From an uncultured Thermoanaerobaculia bacterium (GTDB taxonomy: Bacteria > Acidobacteriota > Thermoanaerobaculia > Multivoradales > Multivoraceae), in contig OX638294.1 of NCBI GenBank assembly GCA_951812325.1, positions 3,882,859 through 3,946,858 on the forward strand: 64,000 nt of DNA. Direction: 5' to 3'. Positions 1 to 7,974 of this stretch are shown here, piece by piece (position 1 is the stretch's first letter; every line of letters starts with the position of its first letter). A model generated the notes under the pieces. It did not search any database, was not told the origin of the DNA, and was given only the letters and a program-made list of their open reading frames with translations. Both the position numbers and the translations under genes were made by a program.

Positions 1-509
1 AGCTTGACCGTTGCTTCAGGACTGAGAATGCGGCCGTAGACGGGGTCGATGCGCGAGAACAGTCTCCCCTTCCATCCGACGTAGCCGGCCGGCGGCTCGA
101 GATCCTGGCGGCTGCCGACGTAGCGAAGCCAGTCCCGGTAGCGGCCGCCGGGCTGCGCGCCGGACAAACGCTCGAGGAGCTGCCTGACATCGCGTCTCGC
201 CTCGCTCGGCGCGAAGAAGTACGTGTCGACCAGTGGTACCAGGGTCGAGGGATCCGCGTTGGCGAGTGCCTTTGCGGCTCTGCGCCTCGGCTTCTGCTTT
301 TCCGCCGTCAAGGCCAGGAGGCGCTTGTAGATCTGGTTGCCCGAGTCGGCTCTGCCGGCGCTGCTGTCCGGGGTCGGAACCGTCGGAGGGCCGGCCGGCG
401 GATCGTCCATCAGCCGCTCCTGCGCCGGGAATGCAGGCGCGCCGGCCGCTGTGGTCAGGCAGAAGACCGGCGCGGCCAACCGAAGGAACGCGGCTCTGAT
501 CATCCTCAT
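1..509 (-). CDS. DUF3179-like exported protein, C-terminus beyond window edge
   Basis: Reads leftward from an ATG at 509 and stays open for 169 codons to the window edge, so the C-terminus is missing. The N-terminus is short and basic (MRMIRAAF) followed by a hydrophobic stretch ending near PAFPAQE, which looks like a signal peptide. The stretch around residues 90-165 contains LVPLVDTYFFAP, GYVGWKGRLFSRIDP and YGRIL. From memory, this pattern precedes the DUF3179 domain in family members; that domain itself would lie outside the window. DUF3179 has no known biochemical role. The start is only 27 bases from the divergent gene at 537, so both promoters must share or overlap this small space. 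The assignment is from recalled family patterns only. Confidence 0.5.
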   Translation of the reverse strand, partial: MRMIRAAFLRLAAPVFCLTTAAGAPAFPAQERLMDDPPAGPPTVPTPDSSAGRADSGNQIYKRLLALTAEKQKPRRRAAKALANADPSTLVPLVDTYFFAPSEARRDVRQLLERLSGAQPGGRYRDWLRYVGSRQDLEPPAGYVGWKGRLFSRIDPVYGRILSPEATVK

Positions 510-536
510 GAGAGACCTGTCGATACTATCCGTGCC

Positions 537-1079
537 ATGTTGAACGCGAGGCCCGGCACCGGAACTTCCGGTGTCGGAACCAGGTCACGGTTGGTTTCAG
601 CCGCGTCAGCCGCCGCCATCGCGTGGTTCCTGTTCAGTGTTCTCGCGGTCGGTGCGCGGGCACAGGAGTCGGATGTCCTCCTCGAGAGGATCGAGATCAC
701 GCCTGCAACGCCGGGCCCGCGCACCCTGTGCCGGTTGACCGCGCGCGTCAGGAACGCCGGCGACCGGGATGTCTACAGTTTCGGCTTCGATGTGGAGCTG
801 AACGGCCAGGCCTTGCGCGTCTACGAGAACCAGCTGTTTCTTCAGGTGATCGAAGCCGGCGAGTCGGATGGCGTGGCGCTCTACAGTTTCTGGACCTCGG
901 AAACCGGGCGTCCCGTACCGGCCGACGGCAATCTGGAGGTGCGGGTCCGGCTACGTGAAGCGCGGTGGGTCAGAGTGTCCGAGGTCAAGGAGGATGGCGA
1001 GACGGTGGAGGTGTGGACCCCGGACGGCGCGGTCTCCGGCCTGCCGCAGGTCGTCAGCCGAACTCTGAAGCTGAAGTGA
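537..1079 (+). CDS. Small secreted protein with a CARDB-like beta-sandwich
   Basis: 180 residues. An arginine-containing N-terminus is followed by a hydrophobic segment (AIAWFLFSVLAVGARAQ, about residues 24-40) that fits a signal peptide cleaved near AQE. The mature part reads like a single Ig-like or CARDB domain, with VLLERIEITPATPGP, LTARVRNAGDRDVYSF and LEVRVRLREAR, all typical of strands that line up with 'additional non-repeat' beta domains. No catalytic motif is visible. Its stop overlaps the GTG start of the sulfatase-fold gene by four bases (GTGA, 1076-1079), so the two are probably translated together and the protein may work beside it at the cell surface. The function is unknown. 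Confidence 0.6.
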   Translation: MLNARPGTGTSGVGTRSRLVSAASAAAIAWFLFSVLAVGARAQESDVLLERIEITPATPGPRTLCRLTARVRNAGDRDVYSFGFDVELNGQALRVYENQLFLQVIEAGESDGVALYSFWTSETGRPVPADGNLEVRVRLREARWVRVSEVKEDGETVEVWTPDGAVSGLPQVVSRTLKLK

Positions 1080-3274
1080 AGGCGGCTCGCGTACTCTTCG
1101 CCGCGGTCGCGGGCGGGTTGGCGCTTCTCGTGTCGGGGTGCTCGCCGGGCCCCGAAGCGACCTCGGGAGCAGCCGCCGAGTCGCCTCGCCCGCCGGTCGT
1201 CATGATCTCGATCGACACGTTGCGTTCGGACCGGCTTCCCGCTTACGGATACGGCGCGGTCGAGACCCCCGCCATCGACCGCCTGGCGGCCGATGGCGTG
1301 CTGTTCGAGCGTGCCTTCACGCATGTGAACGTGACCTTGCCCGCCCACGCCAGCCTGTTCACGGGTCTGCTGCCGGCGGTGCACGGCGTACGCGACAACG
1401 CCGGCTACCGGCTGGGCGAGAGCATCCCGACGCTGGCGGCCGAGCTGAACCGGCACGGCTATGCCACCGGCGGTTTCGTGTCCTCCTGGGTCCTGCGCGC
1501 CTGGACTGGAATCGACCGCGGTTTCGACGTGTACGACGACGGCGTCCGATTCGAAACGGGACGTCAACTGGGCGATTTGCAGCGGGCGGGGCCGGAGACC
1601 CTTGCGGCCGCCTCGGGTTGGTTGGACGGCGTGGCGGACGTTCCTTTCTTCCTGTTTCTGCACCTCTACGAGCCTCATGCGCCCTATCAGCCGCCGGCGC
1701 CGTTCGCGGGCCGCTACGAGGACGCTTACGACGGCGAGGTGGCGGCAGCCGACCGCGTCGTCGGCGATCTGCTCCGGCGCCTGGAACGGCTCGGGCTCTA
1801 CGACGAAGCCCTCGTCATCCTGCTCTCCGATCACGGCGAGGGCCTGATGGATCATGGCGAGATGGACCACCTGGTCTTCATCTACCGCGAAGTGCTGCAG
1901 GTGCCCCTGATCGTGAAACTGCCGGGCGGGAAGCGCGCCGGCGAGAGGGTTGGCGTCAACGTCCAACTCGCCGACGTCGCGCGGACCCTCTATTCGTTCC
2001 TGGATCTCGAGGAGCCGGCCGGGCTGGCGGGGGCCGATCTCCTGGACCTGCAGTCGGCCGTGTCGGCCGGGAGGCCGAGGCAGATCGTCTCCGAGAGCGT
2101 GTATCCCCGAATCCACTTCGGTTGGAGCGATCTTGCTTCGATCATCGAGGGCGACCTGCACTTCATCGACTCGCCCGACCCGGAGCTGTACCGGCTCTCC
2201 GAGGACCCGGAGGAGCTGAACAACGTGATCCGGGAGGAGCGGACGGCTGCGCGACGGCTGCGCGAGGCGTTGGCCGGAATCGACCGCACGCTGGCTTCGC
2301 CGGCGGAGGAGGATCCCGAAACCCGCCGGCGTCTGCAGTCGCTCGGGTACCTTTCCGGCGGAGCTCGTGTGCGGGAAGGTCCGCTTCCCGATCCCAAGAG
2401 TCGGATTGGCGTCGTCGCCGTCCTGGACCGCGCCGCGGAGCAGGTGGCCCGTGGTCGCCTGGCTGAGGCCGAGACGCTGCTTCGGAGGGTGCTGGAGAAG
2501 GACCCTCAGCTCATCCACGCCTGGGAACTGTTGGGGGGCGTGATGGAGCGGAGAAGCCAGCCATCGGCTGCGCTCGGGGCCTACCGGAGCGCGTTCGAGG
2601 CTTCCGGAGGCGGCGCCGTCACCGCGGGTCTCAAGGTGGCGGAGCTTCTCCTCCGCAAGGGGCGGGTGGCGGAGGCGCGGGAGCACGCCCTGGCCTTCGT
2701 CGACCGGTCGCCGCTGGCCCATCAGATTCTGGCCGAGGCGGCGTTGATCGACGGCGCCGTGGAAGAGGCCGGAGAACACCTGGAAAGGGCGGTCGCCGAG
2801 CGCGGTCCACGGTTGACGCCATTGATCGTCCGGGCGGGTTGGCTGAACGTGCAGGGACGGTTCGAGGAAGCTCTGGCGCAGACCGACGAAGTGCTCGCCG
2901 AGTTCGGCGGCGGCGCCGGCGAGCGGACGGTTCTCGCTCGTCTCTTCCTTCACCGCGGCACGGCGCTAGGGGCCCTGGAGCGGATGGCGGAGGCGGAGCG
3001 TTCGTACCGCGAGGCCATCGACCTGGACAGTGAGCTGCTTGGGGCGTACTCCTCGCTGGCTTACCTGCTCGCGCTGCAGGGCCGGGCCGCCGAGGCGGGC
3101 AATGCCCTGCGGGAGATGGTAACGGCGAACCCGCAGCCCGCCGCCTGGGCCGAGGCGGTGCGGACACTGCGGGCGATGAACGACGAAGCGTCCGCGGCAC
3201 GATTGCTGGCGCAGGCACTCCAGCGCTGGCCGGAGAGTTCGGAACTCCTCCTGCAGGTCGGTTCTTCGGGGTAG
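1076..3274 (+). CDS. Sulfatase/alkaline-phosphatase-superfamily lipoprotein with C-terminal TPR repeats
   Basis: 732 residues from a GTG that overlaps the preceding stop (GTGA). An ATG-like start further upstream would run through the neighbouring gene. The N-terminus carries a lipobox (LLVSGC, Cys22). The PF00884-type domain follows: SIDTLRSD with metal ligand Asp47, then VTLPAHASLFTG, and later LLSDHGEGLMDHGEMDH, which supplies Asp and His metal ligands. The formylglycine signature C/S-x-P-x-R is absent; a Thr (about residue 87) stands at the nucleophile position. After about residue 430 come helical TPR units (for example AETLLRRVLEKDP, AERSYREAIDLD). It is therefore a surface-anchored hydrolase or transferase of unknown substrate, not a proven sulfatase. 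A second protein of the same design lies at 26923-29106. Confidence 0.8.
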   Translation: MKAARVLFAAVAGGLALLVSGCSPGPEATSGAAAESPRPPVVMISIDTLRSDRLPAYGYGAVETPAIDRLAADGVLFERAFTHVNVTLPAHASLFTGLLPAVHGVRDNAGYRLGESIPTLAAELNRHGYATGGFVSSWVLRAWTGIDRGFDVYDDGVRFETGRQLGDLQRAGPETLAAASGWLDGVADVPFFLFLHLYEPHAPYQPPAPFAGRYEDAYDGEVAAADRVVGDLLRRLERLGLYDEALVILLSDHGEGLMDHGEMDHLVFIYREVLQVPLIVKLPGGKRAGERVGVNVQLADVARTLYSFLDLEEPAGLAGADLLDLQSAVSAGRPRQIVSESVYPRIHFGWSDLASIIEGDLHFIDSPDPELYRLSEDPEELNNVIREERTAARRLREALAGIDRTLASPAEEDPETRRRLQSLGYLSGGARVREGPLPDPKSRIGVVAVLDRAAEQVARGRLAEAETLLRRVLEKDPQLIHAWELLGGVMERRSQPSAALGAYRSAFEASGGGAVTAGLKVAELLLRKGRVAEAREHALAFVDRSPLAHQILAEAALIDGAVEEAGEHLERAVAERGPRLTPLIVRAGWLNVQGRFEEALAQTDEVLAEFGGGAGERTVLARLFLHRGTALGALERMAEAERSYREAIDLDSELLGAYSSLAYLLALQGRAAEAGNALREMVTANPQPAAWAEAVRTLRAMNDEASAARLLAQALQRWPESSELLLQVGSSG

Positions 3275-3283
3275 GCTCTCCGG

Positions 3284-5143
3284 GTGGCTGCGACCAAGCA
3301 ACCGGTGGGGCGCCGTTCGCCGGAGCGCGCGCGGCATCGGATCATGGCGGGTCCGCTGGCGACGGCCTGCATCCTGTTGAGCCTCCACTCCGACACACCG
3401 CTGACGGCGCAGCAGGTGGCAGCCGGGAGCGAACGGGTGTCAGGTCCGGTGTTCATCGAGACCGTCGAAGTCGAGGTCATCGACATCGACGTCTACGTCA
3501 CGGACGCCGACGGTCAGCCCGTGCACGGCCTGACGCAGGACGACTTCGAACTGCTGGTGGACGATCGGCGGGTGGCGATCAGCAACTTCTACGCGGTCGA
3601 AGAGCGTGGCGACGAGCTGTGGGTGCGACGCGGCGGCGCCGACGCCGAACCCCTGGCCGCGCCGGCGCCCGACGATCCGCTGGCGCCGGGCCTCCCCGCG
3701 CGGGCGCGCCCGGTCGTGTCGTCCGAACAGGCGCTCCACGTCGTGGTCTACATCGACAACCTGAACCTGACGCCGTTCAACCGGAACCGGGTGCTGCGCG
3801 AACTGCGGAGCTTCATCCGCGAGCAGCTCCGGCCCGAAGACAACGTGATGCTGGTCAGCTACGACCGCTCCATCGACCTCTTGATGCCGTTCACGAACGA
3901 TCGCGAAGAGTTGAACCGGGCCCTGCTGGAACTCGAGGAGACCACCGGGAACCGCGTGCATCGCAACAACGAACGCCGCGACATCGTCGCGCTGATCAAC
4001 GACGTGAACCTGGAGACGGCGGGCCGCCGGGGGAGCGAGCAGTTCCAACGGGGTGTGCGCGAAGGCCGGGTCATCGGCGGTCCTGTCGGCCTGGCGCGGA
4101 ATCAGTTGATCGCCTACGCCGGTTCGGTGCGCAACGATACCCACCTGTCCATCGACGGCCTCGGCAGCCTGGTGGAGAACCTGTCCGGGTTGCCGGGGCG
4201 CAAAGCGGTCGTCTACGTGGCCGACGGTCTGCCGATGATCGCCGCCGAGGACATGTTCCACTTCATCCGCGATGCCTACGAGGACGCGGTCTCGCTGGTG
4301 GAGATGACGTCATACGACATGTCGCGGCGCTTCCAGCAGCTCGCGGCGGCGGCAAACGCGAACCGGACGAGCTTCTACACCATCGATGCCCGGGGCCTGA
4401 CGGTGTACTCCCAGGGCACCGTGGAACAGCAGGCGGCCGGCTTGCCGGGACAGGGGTTGCTCATCGACCAGATCAGGGTGACCAACCTGCAGAGCCCGCT
4501 CCGCCTGATGGCGCGGGAGACGGGCGGTCGTTCGATCTTCAATGCGAACCGCGTGATGCCCGACCTTCTGAAGATCGCCCGCGACTTCCGCAACTACTAC
4601 TCGCTCGGGTACATGCCCGCGATCGCCGGTACCGGGCGCCTGCACGCGATCGAAGTCCGCCTGAAGAACCGACCTCGGGGCGTCGACCTGAACTACCGAC
4701 GCGGCTATCGCACCAGGACGGTCGAGTCGCGCATGGCCGAGGGCACACTCTCCGCTCTCCATCTGAACGTGTACGAGAACCCGCTGGGCGTCAGGGTGCA
4801 GAGTCTGTCTTCGAAGCGGCGAGCGGATGGGCACTACGACGTGCGGCTGGTCGTCGATGTCGCCTGGGACGAGCTGGTGCTGGTTCCGCGAGAAGGCGTG
4901 CACCACGGCCGGATCCGGCTCTGGTTGGCGGCCAAGGACGAGAAGGACCGCGCGACCGAGCCCAGGCTCAGCGAGTTGAACATCGCGGTGCCGCAGGATC
5001 GCCTGGCCGAGATCGAAGGCCGCAGATGGCGGTATGGCCTGGAGCTGACGATGGAGGCCGGATACCACGACATCGGGATCGGGCTGCGGGATGACGTCGG
5101 AGGCCGTCAGTCGTTCCTGCGCCATGGGGTGAACGTCCGATGA
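3284..5143 (+). CDS. VWFA-related acidobacterial domain protein, exported
   Basis: 619 residues from GTG 3284; an in-frame ATG at 3344 is an alternative start, but it would leave the signal peptide without its positively charged front. After the signal (ending near LTAQQ) comes the hallmark opening of the family: VEVIDIDVYVTDADGQPV then GLTQDDFELLVDDRRV. A von Willebrand A-like fold follows from about residue 150 (VVVYIDNLNLTPFNRNRVL, then LPGRKAVVYVADGLPM), and then SLGYMPAIAGTGRLHAIEV with RGYRTRT. This resembles TIGR03436, a family largely restricted to Acidobacteriota whose function is not established. It starts ten bases after the sulfatase-fold gene, suggesting one transcript. The closest relatives in the window are the two genes at 7975-12458. 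Confidence 0.85.
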   Translation: MAATKQPVGRRSPERARHRIMAGPLATACILLSLHSDTPLTAQQVAAGSERVSGPVFIETVEVEVIDIDVYVTDADGQPVHGLTQDDFELLVDDRRVAISNFYAVEERGDELWVRRGGADAEPLAAPAPDDPLAPGLPARARPVVSSEQALHVVVYIDNLNLTPFNRNRVLRELRSFIREQLRPEDNVMLVSYDRSIDLLMPFTNDREELNRALLELEETTGNRVHRNNERRDIVALINDVNLETAGRRGSEQFQRGVREGRVIGGPVGLARNQLIAYAGSVRNDTHLSIDGLGSLVENLSGLPGRKAVVYVADGLPMIAAEDMFHFIRDAYEDAVSLVEMTSYDMSRRFQQLAAAANANRTSFYTIDARGLTVYSQGTVEQQAAGLPGQGLLIDQIRVTNLQSPLRLMARETGGRSIFNANRVMPDLLKIARDFRNYYSLGYMPAIAGTGRLHAIEVRLKNRPRGVDLNYRRGYRTRTVESRMAEGTLSALHLNVYENPLGVRVQSLSSKRRADGHYDVRLVVDVAWDELVLVPREGVHHGRIRLWLAAKDEKDRATEPRLSELNIAVPQDRLAEIEGRRWRYGLELTMEAGYHDIGIGLRDDVGGRQSFLRHGVNVR

Positions 5144-5256
5144 GCCACCGGGCAACCTGTTCGTCCGATCCGGGCCGAGTCTCCTTCGAAGCGGGGCCTG
5201 AGAGGTCGGGAGTTGTCCCGGGCGAGTGCGGCGGACAGCGGCTATAGTGAACCGCC

Positions 5257-7806
5257 ATGACTCCATTCTTTCAAGGGACGCGGGCCAATCGTCCCTCTTC
5301 ACTCTGTGCCGGTCGGCGTTGGCCAGTTCTGCCGGCCGCAATACTCGTCCTGTTCGCAGCGGCTGGCGCGAACGGACAGCGACTGCTTGATCTGGGTCCC
5401 GCCATCGAGGTTGCCCCGACAGATTCCGAGGGTCTTGAGACCTTCGCGGTTGAACTGGACATCGACTTCGTTCGCTCCGCTCCGCCGCTGGTGGAACTCC
5501 CCACGCCGGACGGACGGGTTCTCGCCGCGGAGATGACGGTCTTCGAGGACCGCGGCGCCGGCGACGCCATGTGGGCGGGAACCGTTCCCGGCGCCGGGTA
5601 CGAGAGCGTCGTGCTCACGGTCAAGGACGGCTATCTGGCTGGGCGCTTCGGTGAGCCGGGAGGCGCCAGGTACCTGATCAGCGCCGGTCCCGACGGCCGC
5701 GGTCAGATCGTCGATGCGTCCGTCCGCGCGCCGGATACCGAGGAGCGGACCTGTCCCGGCGGCGTGGTTCCGCCCGGGGAGTCTCCCGCCCGGCTGCCTC
5801 TGGCGCAGCGTGACGGACCTCCGGGCGGCGTGGCGTCCGAGTCGAACCACGATGTGCTCGACATCCTGGCCGTCTACACACCCGAATCCGAGGAGCGGTG
5901 GAGCCGCCGCAATCTGACGCCGGGAGCGGCGATTCAACGGTCCGTGGACTACCTGGCCCAGGTGTTTCGGAACGGCCGGTTGGGCGTGACGCCGAACCTG
6001 GCGCACTTCGCGGAGGCGCCGCCTCTGTTCGGAGACCACGAATCGCAGGACGGCGAGGAGAGCGAGTGGTCCTGCAACCACATTCTTGGCCATATGCCTG
6101 GGGATCCGGACCTGGCGCGGCTCCGGGCGGAACACGAGGCGGACATGGTCCACCTGTTCGTCTGGGGCGCCCAGGGTTGCAGCGGCATCGCCTACCTCCT
6201 GACCAAGGGGAGCTCCGCTCAGTCGTTTTCGGACGCGGCCTTCGGTCTGACCCTGCCCCGCGGCGACTACGACGGAACGTTCGCCCACGAGATCGGTCAC
6301 AACATGGGCGCCAACCATGATCCGCAGAACGTCGGCCTGGGCGGCAGGACCTTCGAACAGCATCGCAACGAGGTTGCCGTGTATCCCTACGCCTACGGCC
6401 ACACGGACTTCGTGCCGGTACCCAACATCGACACGATCATGAGTTACGGCACTGGCCGGGTCGAGCCCTACTTCGCGACGGTGCGGTTCCGGCCGCGGGG
6501 CTGGAACCTCGGCATCGCCGGAGAGCGCGAGAACGAGCGGGCAATGCAACAGACGATCCACCTTGCCGTCCAGTACAGCGACTTCCTCGGCAGTACACCG
6601 GACCCGGAACCTCCTCCTCCTCCTCCGGGTGGCGTGCCGACGGCGCCGGGCAATCTGACCGCCGCGCCGACCGGCGCCACCAGCGTCCGCTTGACCTGGT
6701 CGGACGAGTCGGACAACGAGAACGGCTTCGAGGTGCAGTATCGCCCGGCCGGCGGAAGCTGGCAGGCGGCCACCAGGTTGCCGGCGAACTCGACATCGGC
6801 TGATGTGACCGGACTGGAGGCCGGCGGCCGCTACGAGTTCCTCGTGCGTGCCTACAACGACGCCGGCGGCGCGAACAGCGGCGTCGTGACCGTCGTGCTG
6901 GCGGCGGAGGAATACACGGACTGCGTGCCCTCGGGGCCGCAGATCGCCTTCGAGCACGGTTACACGGTGAGCATGTGCATCGAGTACGAGAAGGATGGCG
7001 AGGTGGTCCAGGCCGACGCGGTCGACTACGGACTCTCATCCCGCGAGTCGGGGCTGTTGTACTTCTTCGACCGCGACAACTCCGAGGTGCTCGTCAAGGT
7101 GCTCGATGCCTGCGGAGTGAACGGTTACCGGTGGGTGTTCGTGGCGCCGGTCACGACCCAGGCGTTCAACCTGTACGTCGAGGAGACGGCCACAGGAGTG
7201 CGGTGGCCCCACCGGAATCCCCGCGGTGGCGCCACGGCGACGACGAAGAGCGACATCCAGGCGTTTCCCTGCGCCGCTGCCGTTTCGTCGACGGCTGTTG
7301 CGGATGGTGTCGGCACGGTTCGCGGAATCGACCTGGTCGATGCGGGCCTGCCGGTGTCGCCGCCCGCACCGACGTCGGCCGAGCGTGTCGAACCGGCGGC
7401 CCGGCCGGCGGTTGCCGTTTCTCTACCGGTCACCGCCGGGGGAGAAGCGGAGTGCGAGCCGCAGCCGGTGACGACCCTTCGCGGCGGCTACACCGTGAAC
7501 ATGTGCGTTGAGCACCTGAGGGAAGACGAGACGGTGGTCGAAGAGGTCAAGGACTACGAACTGGACTCCGAGCAGTCGGCCATCCTCTACTTCTTCCAGC
7601 GCGACAACGCCGAGGTGCTGATCAAGGTGCTGGACGGCTGCGGGGTCAACGGTTATCGGTGGGTGTTCGTGGCGCCGGTCACGACCTTGGCGTTCAATCT
7701 GTCGATCGAGCCGCCCGGCGGCGGAGAGCCCTGGACTCACGAGAACCGTCTCAACCAGACCGCCGCGGCGAAGAGCGACACCACGGCGTTCGCCTGCAGC
7801 CGGTAG
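5257..7806 (+). CDS. Secreted M12-type zinc metalloprotease with FN3 and two copies of a four-Cys C-terminal domain
   Basis: 849 residues. The N-terminus has a signal-like hydrophobic run (LPAAILVLFAAAGANGQ). The catalytic zinc site HEIGHNMGANHD lies at about residues 344-355 and matches HExxHxxGxxHD; the Met-turn is in TIMSYG near 394. Together these place it with the reprolysin-like metzincins. A proline-rich linker (PEPPPPPPGG) leads to a fibronectin type III domain at about 460-550 (TAPGNLTAAPTGATSVRLTW). Two tandem copies of a roughly 110-residue domain follow, each with four Cys and the core EVLVKVLDACGVNGYRWVF or close to it. The same domain ends the phosphatase at 48878-50773. It probably digests external protein. 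The start at 5257 is the first ATG before the signal; no strong ribosome site was seen. Confidence 0.9.
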   Translation: MTPFFQGTRANRPSSLCAGRRWPVLPAAILVLFAAAGANGQRLLDLGPAIEVAPTDSEGLETFAVELDIDFVRSAPPLVELPTPDGRVLAAEMTVFEDRGAGDAMWAGTVPGAGYESVVLTVKDGYLAGRFGEPGGARYLISAGPDGRGQIVDASVRAPDTEERTCPGGVVPPGESPARLPLAQRDGPPGGVASESNHDVLDILAVYTPESEERWSRRNLTPGAAIQRSVDYLAQVFRNGRLGVTPNLAHFAEAPPLFGDHESQDGEESEWSCNHILGHMPGDPDLARLRAEHEADMVHLFVWGAQGCSGIAYLLTKGSSAQSFSDAAFGLTLPRGDYDGTFAHEIGHNMGANHDPQNVGLGGRTFEQHRNEVAVYPYAYGHTDFVPVPNIDTIMSYGTGRVEPYFATVRFRPRGWNLGIAGERENERAMQQTIHLAVQYSDFLGSTPDPEPPPPPPGGVPTAPGNLTAAPTGATSVRLTWSDESDNENGFEVQYRPAGGSWQAATRLPANSTSADVTGLEAGGRYEFLVRAYNDAGGANSGVVTVVLAAEEYTDCVPSGPQIAFEHGYTVSMCIEYEKDGEVVQADAVDYGLSSRESGLLYFFDRDNSEVLVKVLDACGVNGYRWVFVAPVTTQAFNLYVEETATGVRWPHRNPRGGATATTKSDIQAFPCAAAVSSTAVADGVGTVRGIDLVDAGLPVSPPAPTSAERVEPAARPAVAVSLPVTAGGEAECEPQPVTTLRGGYTVNMCVEHLREDETVVEEVKDYELDSEQSAILYFFQRDNAEVLIKVLDGCGVNGYRWVFVAPVTTLAFNLSIEPPGGGEPWTHENRLNQTAAAKSDTTAFACSR

Positions 7807-7911
7807 TTCGGCAGGCGCGGCGCCGGGCGCACGACCAGGTCGTCGCCGGCCAGGGCGTGTTCCGCGGCCGGCAGTTCGGACCCTGAGGCTTGATGTGCGC
7901 CCTCGTTGCGT

Positions 7912-7974
7912 GGAGGGCCGGGAGGGAACCAGGTTCTGTCCCCACCGGCCCTCCGCGGCTCGGGCGAGCCGCGG
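7912..7974. terminator. Paired hairpins between convergent genes, probable bidirectional terminator
   Basis: Two perfect inverted repeats sit side by side. The first is GGAGGGCCGG (7912-7921) with its complement at 7945-7954. The second is CCGCGGCTC (7953-7961), a GGGC loop, and GAGCCGCGG (7966-7974). They fill the space between the protease stop and the stop of the leftward VWFA gene at 7975. No T-run follows either stem, so the termination role is inferred from position and stem strength. Confidence 0.45.

Noticed and set aside
881..2953. A 690-codon open frame on the minus strand opposite the sulfatase-fold gene
   Set aside because: It has no domain similarity, is rich in Arg, His, Gln and Asp, and mirrors the codon pattern of the real gene. 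Long antisense frames are common in high-GC DNA.
5213..5248. A sigma-70-like promoter before the metalloprotease (TTGTCC and TATAGT)
   Set aside because: The two boxes are 24 bases apart, too far for a normal spacer; TATAGT alone is weak evidence.
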